Positions 55,790 to 64,000 of a stretch of DNA of 64,000 nucleotides are shown piece after piece. The position numbers and the translations under genes were made by a program. Each line of letters begins with the position of its first letter. Positions within the stretch are counted from its first letter, which is position 1. Source of the stretch: Lucinisca nassula. Taxonomy: Eukaryota; Mollusca; Bivalvia; Lucinida; Lucinidae. The stretch spans positions 149,677,162-149,741,161 of the forward strand of contig OY757013.1 in NCBI GenBank assembly GCA_963580285.1, given 5' to 3'. The notes under the pieces were generated by a model. It ran no database searches and had not been told where the DNA came from. It saw only the letters and a list, made by a program, of their open reading frames with translations.

Positions 55790-56030
55790 CGAAATGCAGT
55801 ATCTCAGTCGGATGTGGTGTCTGACTAGTGAGCAGGAGGTTGCAGGGTTTTTTTTTATGGTCACTGATTCAAGAAGGGCAGTTGTAAGTTTCTGCTAAGA
55901 ATGTGCACTGTACTGGTTAACCATTTACTTGTATGAACAAGCCTACTAGGGAAATTGTGGTAGGTTAACTGACTGGCTCAGTATGGTCTGTATAGTGTTG
56001 ACTGGGCTGTTAAACTGTAAACAAACAAAC
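55790..56030 (+). repeat. SINE S1 with internal loss
   Basis: cagtatctcagtcggatgtg head, tgattcaagaagggcagttg body, aaacaaacaaacaaacca tail. Confidence 0.65.
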
Positions 56031-56047
56031 AAACCACATTAATAGGA

Positions 56048-56263
56048 TATACAGTAATATTCCTATATAATGACCATCTTTGGGACTGTTCAAAAGTGGT
56101 CTTTAAGACCACTTTTGAACAGTTCCAAAGGTGGTCTCTGACCCGGTGACACTGTGTGCAGAAACGACAAAGAAAGAAGGACTGAAACTTTCTAAATAAG
56201 CTTTTTAAAGCAGAATTAGTCTAAATTTTTGGTGGTCTTAATAGTGGAATTTTACTGTACACA
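56048..56263. repeat. MITE, gaccactttt family, inverted copy
   Basis: Ends tatacagtaatattcc and ggaattttactgtaca. Central tcaaaagtggtctttaagac and complement, as at 25137. Confidence 0.8.
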
Positions 56264-56432
56264 ATCCTAAAGATTAATTTACATAAAATGTTTGTTCATT
56301 TGAATCCCTTTAACTTCCCCCTGTTCTAGTGACCAGAGTTTGGAACAAACTCCTATATTGTTTGTCCAATTCTGAGAGATACTTAGCTTTTATGTGTTTT
56401 ATTCAGATATAACACATATAGCTGCATATAGT

Positions 56433-56735
56433 GGAGCGTGATAGCTCAGTGGTTAGTGCACTTGCCTCTGATGCTAGAGGTCCTGGGTTCGATCCCCGGC
56501 AGCGGTGTGAAAATTTTGTGTCCTAACACGCTCCACTGGCATCATTTGCAGGGATGAATGTCATAAAGTGCACCGTCCTTCGGATCAGGATGTTAACTGG
56601 AGGCCCCCTGTGCAGGGAGAACCATCCCATGTGCAGGTTAAAGAACCCTACCATAATGACATGATTGCTGTGTAGGCTTTCATCCTGCAACACTGGAGTG
56701 TATGAAATATACACTGTCTGTGTCCCCAACCGAGG
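56433..56735 (+). repeat. tRNA-headed SINE with mollusc-type body
   Basis: Head gtgatagctcagtggttagt with a perfect B-box-like gggttcgatcccc. Body cccatgtgcaggttaaagaa resembles the conserved central domain of mollusc SINEs as I remember it. The inverted tcctaacacgctccactgg after the head complements its start. Confidence 0.7.
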
Positions 56736-56916
56736 TTAACCCTTATCTTGCTGAATATTCATGTAAGCCACACCCATTTCTGTCTATCAACCAATCAAAT
56801 TACGTGATGTAATTTATTGCTACAAATTCATAAACTGAATGCCAAACAGTGTAGATCCTGATCAGTACACTGTTTGCAAAGATAGGGGTTGTCGTGAACA
56901 GCAAGATAAGGGTTAA
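56736..56916. repeat. TTAA MITE M1, hairpin deleted
   Basis: ttaacccttatcttgctg ... cagcaagataagggttaa. Only one hairpin arm remains. Confidence 0.8.
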
Positions 56917-57206
56917 GGCGAAACCGGAAGAAAGAAAGAAAGAAAGAAAGATAAGGAGGAATAATAATGACATTCAAGGGATAATTTTCCATATTTCTCA
57001 ATAAAAACATTTGCAGCAGGTCAGGGGAAAAAGGGACCTTATGGGCGTTTGACGGTGCTAACTTTTGGACCAAACAAGATACATGTATCACTCAGATATC
57101 ATTATCATTTTGCAGGGAAAGTAAGATGCTAGACTATTTTTTTTACAGTGATTGGTAGTCAAACCATCTATTTTGCCTGAAAAGGCATGCAAAAAAAATC
57201 GAAATC

Positions 57207-57412
57207 TTAACCTGCTGTTCACAACAACCCCTATCTTTGGAAACAGTGTAGATCCAGATCAGATGGCTTCTGAAGAAGCCATCTGATCAGGATCTACACT
57301 GTTTGACATTCAATTAATGAATTTGTAGGAATAAATTGCATCAAGTGATCTGATTGGTTCAAAGTCAGAAATGGGTGTGGCTAAACTGAATATTCAGCAA
57401 GAGAAGAATTAA
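57207..57412. repeat. TTAA MITE M1, worn ends
   Basis: ttaacctgctgttcacaaca ... cagcaagagaagaattaa with an intact gatccagatcagatggcttc hairpin. Confidence 0.75.
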
Positions 57413-57649
57413 AGAGTGTAACTATAGTGACAAACTATTTCGGACTTTAGCATGTGCTATTTTATGCAAATTAGCTGGTTCAGTTATTATATGCAATAAA
57501 AATTTAGTATCTAACATTCCCTACAAAGTGATACCTGAATGATGAGTGTATCTTGTTTGGTTTAAAAGTTAGTAGCACTTTTGGACACCCATAAGGTCCC
57601 TTTTTCCCTGACAGGTCACATATTAGAAAGCACCTCAATAAGTTGATTT

Positions 57650-57872
57650 TTAACCCTTGTCCTGCTGAGCCCGGATATGCCTTATTTTCCAAACAATGAA
57701 GATCCAGATCAGATGGCTTCAGACGAAGCCATCTGAAGCCATCTGATCAGGATCTACATTGTTTGCCATTCAGATTGAGAATTTGTTGCAGTAATTTGCA
57801 TCAAGTAATCTGATTGGTTGATAATCGGTAGTGGGTGTGGCAGATTAAAATATTCAGCAGGACAAGGGTTAA
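57650..57872. repeat. TTAA MITE M1b
   Basis: ttaacccttgtcctgctg ... cagcaggacaagggttaa. The hairpin has a repeated gaagccatctg. Confidence 0.85.
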
Positions 57873-58129
57873 AAGTACCCACAACATGTTTAGAAGAAAA
57901 ATAAGGAATATTATCCATTAATTCTAAAAAGTACCCACAGCATGTATATGAAGAGTAATAAAGAATATTGTCCATTGACAATCATAATGATGATGATTTC
58001 GTGTTCGAGGCACAAAACATTTATTATCAGCGTTACTCAATCTTTCTTGCACATTACCGTATTTACAGCACAAAAATTCTACAGTTACTCTTGGTGCAAT
58101 GCAGGCTTCTCTCATTTTCACTGTCATAC

Positions 58130-58230
58130 TATTTTTAGCTCAGCAGGAGCTCCAGGTAAACTTATTGTATTGCCTGTTGTCTGTCGTCCGTCTGTCAGCA
58201 TCTCTTCCTGAATCCTAAATCAGACAAAGC
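58130..58230 (+). repeat. truncated Pearl-type 5' end
   Basis: ttttagctcagcaggagctc, then gtctgtcgtccgtctgtcag, like the start of the elements at 59190 and 62456. No core or 3' end. Confidence 0.4.
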
Positions 58231-58427
58231 TGTTCAGAAACTTAATCAGAAGCATCAAGATAACATGCAGATTCAGAATTGCCAAGACAATGTGATCTGA
58301 TAGACAAAATGACTACCAAGGTACAATTTTAATATATGATAAGCCTTATCCAGGTGAGTGATTCTGGTCTTATTCTTGTTTTAATAGTTTTCCTAGCTGA
58401 GAGAACAATCATAGCTCCAACATCACT

Positions 58428-58665
58428 TAGGCCCTGTCAAGCGATTTTGGTACTTATCGCCTATGCGAGCAGCGAAGGTTCAGGCGAGCCTGCGCATCCG
58501 CGCAGTCTCGCCAGAACCTTTGCTGCTCGCCCATACAAGCAGTGAATCAAGAGGAACCTTCAGACAGAAAGCCATATCCCTGGCCCCTCGGAATGGCTGG
58601 GCATGCGCAGTTAAAATTTGTCATGACGGAATGCTCGAAGACACAAATTCGCTTGGCGGGGCTCA
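58428..58665 (+). repeat. second copy of the repeat at 20700
   Basis: Same block order (gaggaaccttcagacagaaa, gaatgctcgaagacacaaat). About 240 bases; the sequences diverge outside. Confidence 0.75.
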
Positions 58666-59024
58666 CTTGACATATTACAAAAACTTGGATCATTAAATAC
58701 GGCACATACTGGAATGCTTATATTTTTTCTGAAAATTGTGAGTATCCCTCACATTTTTTTCAGCAAAAATTTTCACCATATTAAGTTTTGTACTTGCTAG
58801 AATATACTTTGTTTGTCGCAATAAAAGCTCTACAGAGCTTATGTTACTTGTTTCGGATATGCAACGTTAAATAAAGCTTCTTAATCTTTATCTTTATCTA
58901 AGGCTATTCCAGCAAGAATACACAATACAGATTTATAAAGATGAATAAGAAAACAGGACTCATTTTCTTTACAGAATTGATGTTCTTTTAATAGACAATA
59001 GTTATCTTCTCTTTTTTTCTTCAG

Positions 59025-59149
59025 GTTCAACAACCTCATGGCCTACCTCATTTACCAGTCTGCGACCAGACAATGTCCGCTACGTCCCAGGAGTCCACTA
59101 CCGCCGACCAGGCCCTCCTTCTACTTCATCAGCTTCTGGGTCAACATGA
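59025..59149 (+). CDS. TUBGCP2: GCP2 terminal exon j and stop
   Basis: The acceptor is ctctttttttcttcag. Two bases complete the Gly codon from exon i, then 40 codons and TGA at 59147-59149. The product is Ser/Thr/Pro-rich with a central RPDNVRYVPGVHYRRPG stretch, in keeping with the unconserved tail of GCP2. The splice phase is right and the frame closes at once, but homology is weak. A mobile element begins 40 bases after the stop. Confidence 0.8.
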
Positions 59150-59189
59150 CACACCAGCAGTTATCTTCCTTGAGGAGGATTTAATTTTT
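59150..59189 (+). other. start of GCP2 3' UTR, before a mobile element
   Basis: Only 40 bases separate the TGA from a Helentron-like element. No AATAAA lies in them, so the poly(A) site must lie inside or beyond the element. An AATAAA is present near 61375 but nothing ties it to this gene. Confidence 0.4.
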
Positions 59190-61083
59190 AGCTCACCTGT
59201 CACGTTGTGACAAGGTGAGCTTTTGTGATCACTTTTCGTCCGTCGTCCGTCGTCAGTGCGTGCGTGCGTGTGTGCGTAAACAATTTCTTCAAACGACATC
59301 TCCTCCTAAACCACTGATCGGATTTTGACCAAACTTCACAGGGATGATCCTTAGGTGGTCCCCTTTCAAAGTTGTTCAAATGGTTCCGGTCTGTTGCACA
59401 TCTGGGTCACAGGAGCCAAAAATAGATTTTTTCACCGAAAACTTAGAAAATCTTCTTCTCTGAAACCACAAGGCCCAGGTCTTTGATATTTGGTGTGAAG
59501 CTTCACCTAGTGGACCTCTACCAAGATTGTTCAAATTATAGCTCTAGGGCCAAAAATGCCCCCGCCCCGGGGGCCTTTGGTTTTACATAGGCTTCTACAG
59601 GGAAAATCTTTAAAAATCTTCGTCTCTGAAACCAAAAGGCCCAGGTCTTTGATATTTGGTATGAAGCTTCATCTAGTGGACCTCTACCAAGATTGTTCAA
59701 ATTATGGCCCTTGGGCCAGAAATGCCCCCGCCCCGGGGGCCTTTGGGTTTACATAGGCTTATATAGGGAAAATCTTTAAAAATCTTCTTCTCTGAAACCA
59801 CACGGCCCAGGTCTTTGATATTTGGTGTGAAGCTTCACCTAGTGGACCTCTACCAAGATTGTTCAAATTATAGCTCTAGGGCTAAAAATGCCCCCACCCC
59901 GGGGGCCTTTGGTTTTACATAGGCTTATACAGGGAAAATCTTTAAAAATCTTCTTCTCTGAAACCAAAAGGCCCAGGTCTTTGATATTTGGTATGAAGCT
60001 TCATCTAGTGGACCTCTACCAAGATTGTTCAAATTATGGCCCTTGGGCCAGAAATGCCCCCGCCCCGGGGGCCTTTGGGTTTACATAGGCTTATATAGGG
60101 AAAATCTTTAAAAATCTTCTTCTCTGAAACCACAAGGCCCAGGTCTTTGATATTTGGTGTGAAGCTTCACCTAGTGGACCTCTACCAAGATTGTTCAAAT
60201 TATAGCCCTAGGGCCAAAAATGCCCCGGCCCCGGGGGCCTTTGGTTTTACATAGGCTTTTACAGGGAAAATCTTTAAAAATCTTCTTCTCTGAAACCACA
60301 AGGCCCAGGTCTTTGATATTTGGTGTGAAGCTTCATCTAGCCGACCTCTACCAAGATTGTTCAAATTATGGCCCCTGGACCTGAAATGCCCCCGCCCCGG
60401 GGGCCTTTGGGTTTACATAGGCTTATATAGGGAAAATCTTTAAAATTCTTCTTCTCTTAAACCACATGGCCCAGGTCTTTGATATTTGGTGTGAAGCTTC
60501 ACCTAGTGGATCTCTACCAAGATTGTTCAAATTATAGCCCTAGGGCCAAAAATGCCCCCGCCCCGGGGGCCTTTGGTTTTACATAGGCTTATACAGGGAA
60601 AATCTTTAAAAATCTTCTTCTCTGAAACCACAAGGCCCAGGTCTTTGATATTTGGTGTGAAGCTTCATCTAGTGGACCTCTACCAATATTGTTCAAATTA
60701 TAGCCCTTGGGCTAAAAATGTCCCCGCCCTGGGCGCCTTTGGTTTTAAATAGGCTTATACAGGGAAAATCTTTAAAAATCTTCTTCTCTGAAACTGCAAG
60801 GCTCTGAATTTAATATTTGGTGTGAAGCTTCATCTAGTGGACCTCTACCAAGATTGTTCAAATTATAGCCCTGGAGCCAAAAATGCCCCCATCCCCGGGG
60901 CCCTTTGGTTTTTTATAGGCTTATATAGGGAAAATATTTAAAAAACTTCTTCTCTGAAACCACAAGGCTCAGGTCTTTGATATTTGGTATGAAGCTTCAA
61001 CTAGTTATAGCCCTTAGGCTAAGAATGTTCTAGAGACACTTATTCTCAGGTGAGCGATTCAGGGCCCTCTGGGCCCTCTTGTT
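59190..61083 (+). mobile_element. Pearl/Helentron-like element G in the GCP2 3' flank
   Basis: 5' palindrome agctcacctgtcac / gtgacaaggtgagct, cgtc repeats, then about ten core units of exactly 166 bp (gggaaaatcttt... at 59600, 59766, 59932, 60098, 60264, 60430, 60596, 60762, 60928). Neighbouring units alternate in type over much of the array, giving a 332 bp higher-order repeat. 3' arm caggtgagc, hairpin agggccctctgggccct, end cttg at TT. Reading frames of 66 codons repeat at 332 bp and are not genes. Confidence 0.82.
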
Positions 61084-61125
61084 TAAGACTGCGGGAGTTT
61101 TCTGCTCCTTCATGAGGGAATTAAG

Positions 61126-61338
61126 TTAACCCTTATCTTGCTGAATATTCTGTTTAGCCACACCCATTTCTGTCTATCAACCAATCAAATTACTTGATAT
61201 CATTTATTGATACAAATTCATAAACTGAATGCCAAACAGTGTAGATCCTGATCAGATGGCTTCTTCACAAGCCATCTGATCTGGATCTACACTGTTTGCA
61301 AAGATAGGGGTTGTCGTGAACAGCAAGATAAGGGTTAA
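61126..61338. repeat. TTAA MITE M1, opposite orientation
   Basis: ttaacccttatcttgctg ... cagcaagataagggttaa, with a full gatcagatggcttcttcaca hairpin. Confidence 0.88.
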
Positions 61339-61469
61339 GAAGCAGAAAGTTGCAATTAATGAATATTTGTGCCAAATAAAAATGAAAATTTTACATACTT
61401 TCTGTAGCATGATTGTTTTGAAATGTTGTTTTTTAAAAACAGCAAAAATACAGAACCTCCACATAGCAC

Positions 61470-61610
61470 TCTTCATTATAACATGGTTTTGGATATTACG
61501 CAGTTTGTAGAGGGATCTCAAAAATGTAAAGAATATTTAGAAAAATGACCACAAAATGGTCATTTTCTATATAATCTTTACATTTTTGTTTGGATATTTA
61601 TTTGTTTGTA
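61470..61610. repeat. M6 fragment
   Basis: cattataacatggttttgga, aaaaatgaccacaaaatggt and tatataatctttacattttt. Confidence 0.6.
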
Positions 61611-61617
61611 TTGGAGT

Positions 61618-61845
61618 TTAACCCTTTTTGTACCAAATGGAATCTTCCTCCTTATATATAGCAGGAGTCCATTTCAAAATTTAGGGGTGTCAGGTTGTGT
61701 TTTATTCAAAATTTATTAGGAAAATGGCTGAAGTTTTTGCAAACAGTGTAGGCCCTGATCAGACGCTGCGTTCTGCAGCGTCTGATCTGGGCCTGCACTG
61801 TTTGCCAAATACCCATTTTGGGGTTTCTGGTACTAAATGGGTTAA
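61618..61845. repeat. TTAA MITE M2
   Basis: ttaaccctttttgtacca ... ggtactaaatgggttaa. Hairpin cctgatcagacgctgcgttc and complement. Confidence 0.85.
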
Positions 61846-61869
61846 CGACCCAGTTAACCCTATTTTAGA

Positions 61870-62110
61870 TCATTTTTGAGCCGGTCAGTTTACTCATCCA
61901 CACTCTTCCTGGCTAGGCTTATACCTAAGCAGTTAACCAGTACAGTGCACATTCTTTCGCCAGAAACTGACAGCTGCCCTTCTTAAACAGCAGAAGGGAG
62001 AGGTTTCATTTTCAATCTCCACGAAAGAATGTTGCCGATCCCGGCAGGTATCAGACCTGCGTCCTGATCACCAGTCAGATGTGCATCCGAATGAGCTACA
62101 GAGGCCGCCT
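61870..62110 (-). repeat. tRNA-headed SINE S1, best head
   Basis: On the minus strand the head reads gcggcctctgtagctcattc, then gatgcacatctgactggtga and a 'gtctgatacctgccgggatc' B-box. The body has ctttcgtggagattgaaaat and a gattcaagaag-like block. Confidence 0.75.
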
Positions 62111-62310
62111 TCAAAGGAGACAACTCTTTTAAACTGGCTTTTGCCTTCCTTTCAAATAGGGGTCTACTCTTAAAGGAAAGAATTTGCTCCCAAGGATAGT
62201 AGACCCTTAAAGTAGATCCTTGTTTTCATAGGGGCTCACATACAGGAAACTACAAAAATTGTCTCCCTTGGACAATTGACAGAAAATGTATCAGATGTTT
62301 ACATTCCCCC

Positions 62311-62455
62311 TTAACCCATTGCACGCGGGAAGTCCCTAAAGGGATACCTTTGCAAACATAACGCAGTGTCTGATCAGGACCTGCACTATTTGCTAACAAG
62401 AGTTTTTCGTCAAAAATAGAATAATTACAAAAAAATAGGCCTGACATCCATTATT
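62311..62455. repeat. M3 MITE truncated by the next insertion
   Basis: ttaacccattgcacgcggga start, gcaaacataacgcagtgtct module, caaaaatagaataattac block. It breaks at ccattatt where element H begins. Confidence 0.75.
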
Positions 62456-64000
62456 AGCTCACCTGAGCCGAAGGCTCATGTGAGGTATTAGTATACCACG
62501 AGCCGGCGTCCGTCGTCCGTCGTCGTCCGTCGTCCACACTTTCAAAGAAGTATATCTCCGGAACCAGTGGGCCAATCTTGATCAAATTTCATGTGAAGCA
62601 TTATCAGGTAGGGGGAAAGGCTGCATACTGTTTTCGGGCAGATCGGATTGGAACTCTGGTTGCCATGGCAACAAATAGCTCCCATAGACTTAACATAGGA
62701 AAAAGTTTGTCATCACTCTAGCTCCGTCAATTTTTTTCTGATCGACTTCATTCTTGCAGGTAACGAGGACAGGCATGAAATCTCGATCAAGTTCGATTTT
62801 GGGCTGAATCGGATTATTCACTCAGGAGTTACGTGCCCTTGAGCGTTAGGAAAAAGCTTGTCATCACTCTAGCTCCGTCAATTTTTTTCTGATCGACTTC
62901 ATTCTTGCAGATAACGAGGACAGGCATGAAATCTCGATCAAGTTCGATTTTGGGCTGAATCGGATTATTCACTCAGGAGTTACATGCCCTTGAGCGTTGA
63001 AAAAATTGCCTATTGACTTAACATGGGGAGAATGTTGTCATCACCGTAGCTGCTTCAATTATTTTCAGATTGGCTTTATTCTTGCAGATAACCAGCACAG
63101 CCATGAAATCTCGGTCAGGTTCGATAACTGGCAGAATCGGATCATTCACTTAGGAGTTACCTGCCCTTGTGTGTTTTTGCATTAGGATTAATGGGAATTT
63201 CAAAAATGTATATCTTAAAGACTACTTGGCCAACTTTGATCAAATTTCATGTGTCACATTATTGGGCAAGTGGAAAGGCTTCATTAGGTTTTCAGGCAGA
63301 TCTGAGTGGAACTCTGGTTGCCATGGCAACATCTAGCTCCCATAGACTTCACATAGGAAAAAGCTTGTCATCACTCTAGCTCCGTCAATTTTTTTCTGAT
63401 CGACTTCATTCTTGCAGATAACCAGTACAGGCATTAAATCTCGGTCAAGTTCGATTTTGGGCCGAATCAGATAATTCACTCAAGAGTTACGTCCCCTTGA
63501 GCGCCCGAAAAATTGCCTATCGACTTAACATGGGGAAAATGTTGTCATCACTGTAGCTAGTAACGAGGACAGGCATAAAATCTCGGTTAAGTTCGATTTT
63601 GGGCAGAATCGGAATATTGACCTCGGAGTTACGTGACCTTGAGCGACAAAAAATTTGCCCATAGACTTAACATAGGGAAAATGTTGTGACTATGATAGCG
63701 ACTTGAATTTTTTTCAGATCAGCTTCAAACTTGCAGGTAACGAGGACAGACATAAAATCACGGTTAAGTTCGATTTTTGGCCGAATCGGATTATTTGCCT
63801 TGGAGTTACCTGCCCTTGAGCATGAAAAAATACGTTGTGACCACGATAGCAACTTTATTTTTATTCAGATCAGCTTCAAACTTGCAGGTAACGAGGACAG
63901 GCATAAAATCCCGGTTAAGTTCGATTTTGGGCCGAATCGGAATATTGACCTCGGAGTTACGTGACCTTGAGCGACAAAAAATTTGCCCATAGACTTAACA
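62456..64000 (+). mobile_element. Pearl/Helentron-like element H, runs off the window
   Basis: 5' palindrome agctcacctgagccgaaggc with tcatgtgagg, ccgtcgt repeats, then core units of about 150-177 bp with gctccgtcaatttttttctg, 'cttcattcttgcag.taac' and 'atctcg.tcaagttcgatttt'. The 3' end is outside the window. It lies within an M3 MITE. Confidence 0.75.

Larger units (their letters stand above)
7065..59149 (+). other. TUBGCP2: GCP2 (gamma-tubulin complex component 2) locus, 3' ten exons
   Basis: GCP2 pairs with GCP3 in the gamma-tubulin small complex and ring complex, which nucleate microtubules at centrosomes and spindle poles. Ten exons join in one frame: 1 base finishing a split codon, 417 codons and TGA. 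They align by eye, in order and without gaps in the conserved parts, with the C-terminal half of animal GCP2 as I remember it, including the Spc97/Spc98 (grip2) gamma-tubulin-binding region. Each junction has GT donor and AG acceptor and a consistent phase. Introns are about 0.96, 1.7, 2.2, 10.2, 2.3, 18.4, 1.2, 2.0 and 11.9 kb; the long ones are filled with mobile elements. The N-terminal half, start codon and promoter are upstream of the window. The protein comparison is from memory, not from a search. Confidence 0.93.

Noticed and set aside
56433..56510. tRNA-like sequence with good A and B boxes (also 15649, 49898, 62040-62110, 1601, 12490)
   Set aside because: The 5' and 3' ends do not pair into an acceptor stem and each head continues into a SINE body and A-rich or CA tail, so these are SINE promoters and not tRNA genes.
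59556..60752. Three similar 66-codon reading frames
   Set aside because: They are spaced by multiples of 332 bases inside a 166 bp non-coding array. 166 is not a multiple of 3 and the frame is not kept from unit to unit.

Overview
The window looks like chromosomal DNA of a bivalve mollusc. Coding exons are short and have GT/AG splice sites. Introns are very long and packed with short palindromic elements, tRNA-headed SINEs and Pearl-type elements with tandem cores. The recurring hairpin near 'gcaaacagtg..agatcag' is what I remember from Dreissena (zebra or quagga mussel), but the genus is inference from memory.

Only one host gene is supported. It is the 3' part of the gamma-tubulin complex component 2 gene (GCP2/TUBGCP2), + strand, as ten exons between 7065 and 59149. 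The ten exons join in a single open frame of 417 complete codons plus TGA, with matching splice phases. The 5' exons (N-terminal half, promoter) lie before base 1; I found none in 1-7064.

Region by region: 1-4800 holds a ~165 bp tandem array split by a 2.66 kb element with terminal inverted repeats. 4840-7000 holds a Tc1-like TIR element and MITEs. 7065-12311 holds exons a-d. 12312-22471 is a 10 kb intron of MITEs, SINEs and one Pearl/Helentron-like element. 22472-25123 holds exons e and f. 25124-43498 is an 18 kb intron containing a nearly complete Ngaro-like tyrosine-recombinase retrotransposon (26091-34072) with split direct repeats, then a minus-strand L1/Tx1-like LINE (about 34380-41800) broken by three Pearl/Helentron-like insertions. 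43499-47099 holds exons g-i. 47100-59024 is a 12 kb repeat-filled intron. 59025-59149 is the last exon. 59190-61083 is a Helentron-like element with an exact 166 bp array only 40 bases after the stop codon. 61084-64000 is more MITEs and the start of another such element.

The main biology beyond GCP2 is mobile-element architecture. At least eight Pearl/HINE-type elements have different termini but the same plan: a 5' palindrome, tandem core units, a 3' copy of one palindrome arm, a small hairpin, then CTAG or CTTG next to TT. One has an empty counterpart inside the window that fixes its boundaries to within two bases and shows T^T insertion without target duplication. Another notable signal is a tandem array at 42.7-43.2 kb made from the end of GCP2 exon f and its splice donor. 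No RNA gene, CRISPR array or prokaryotic feature is supported.
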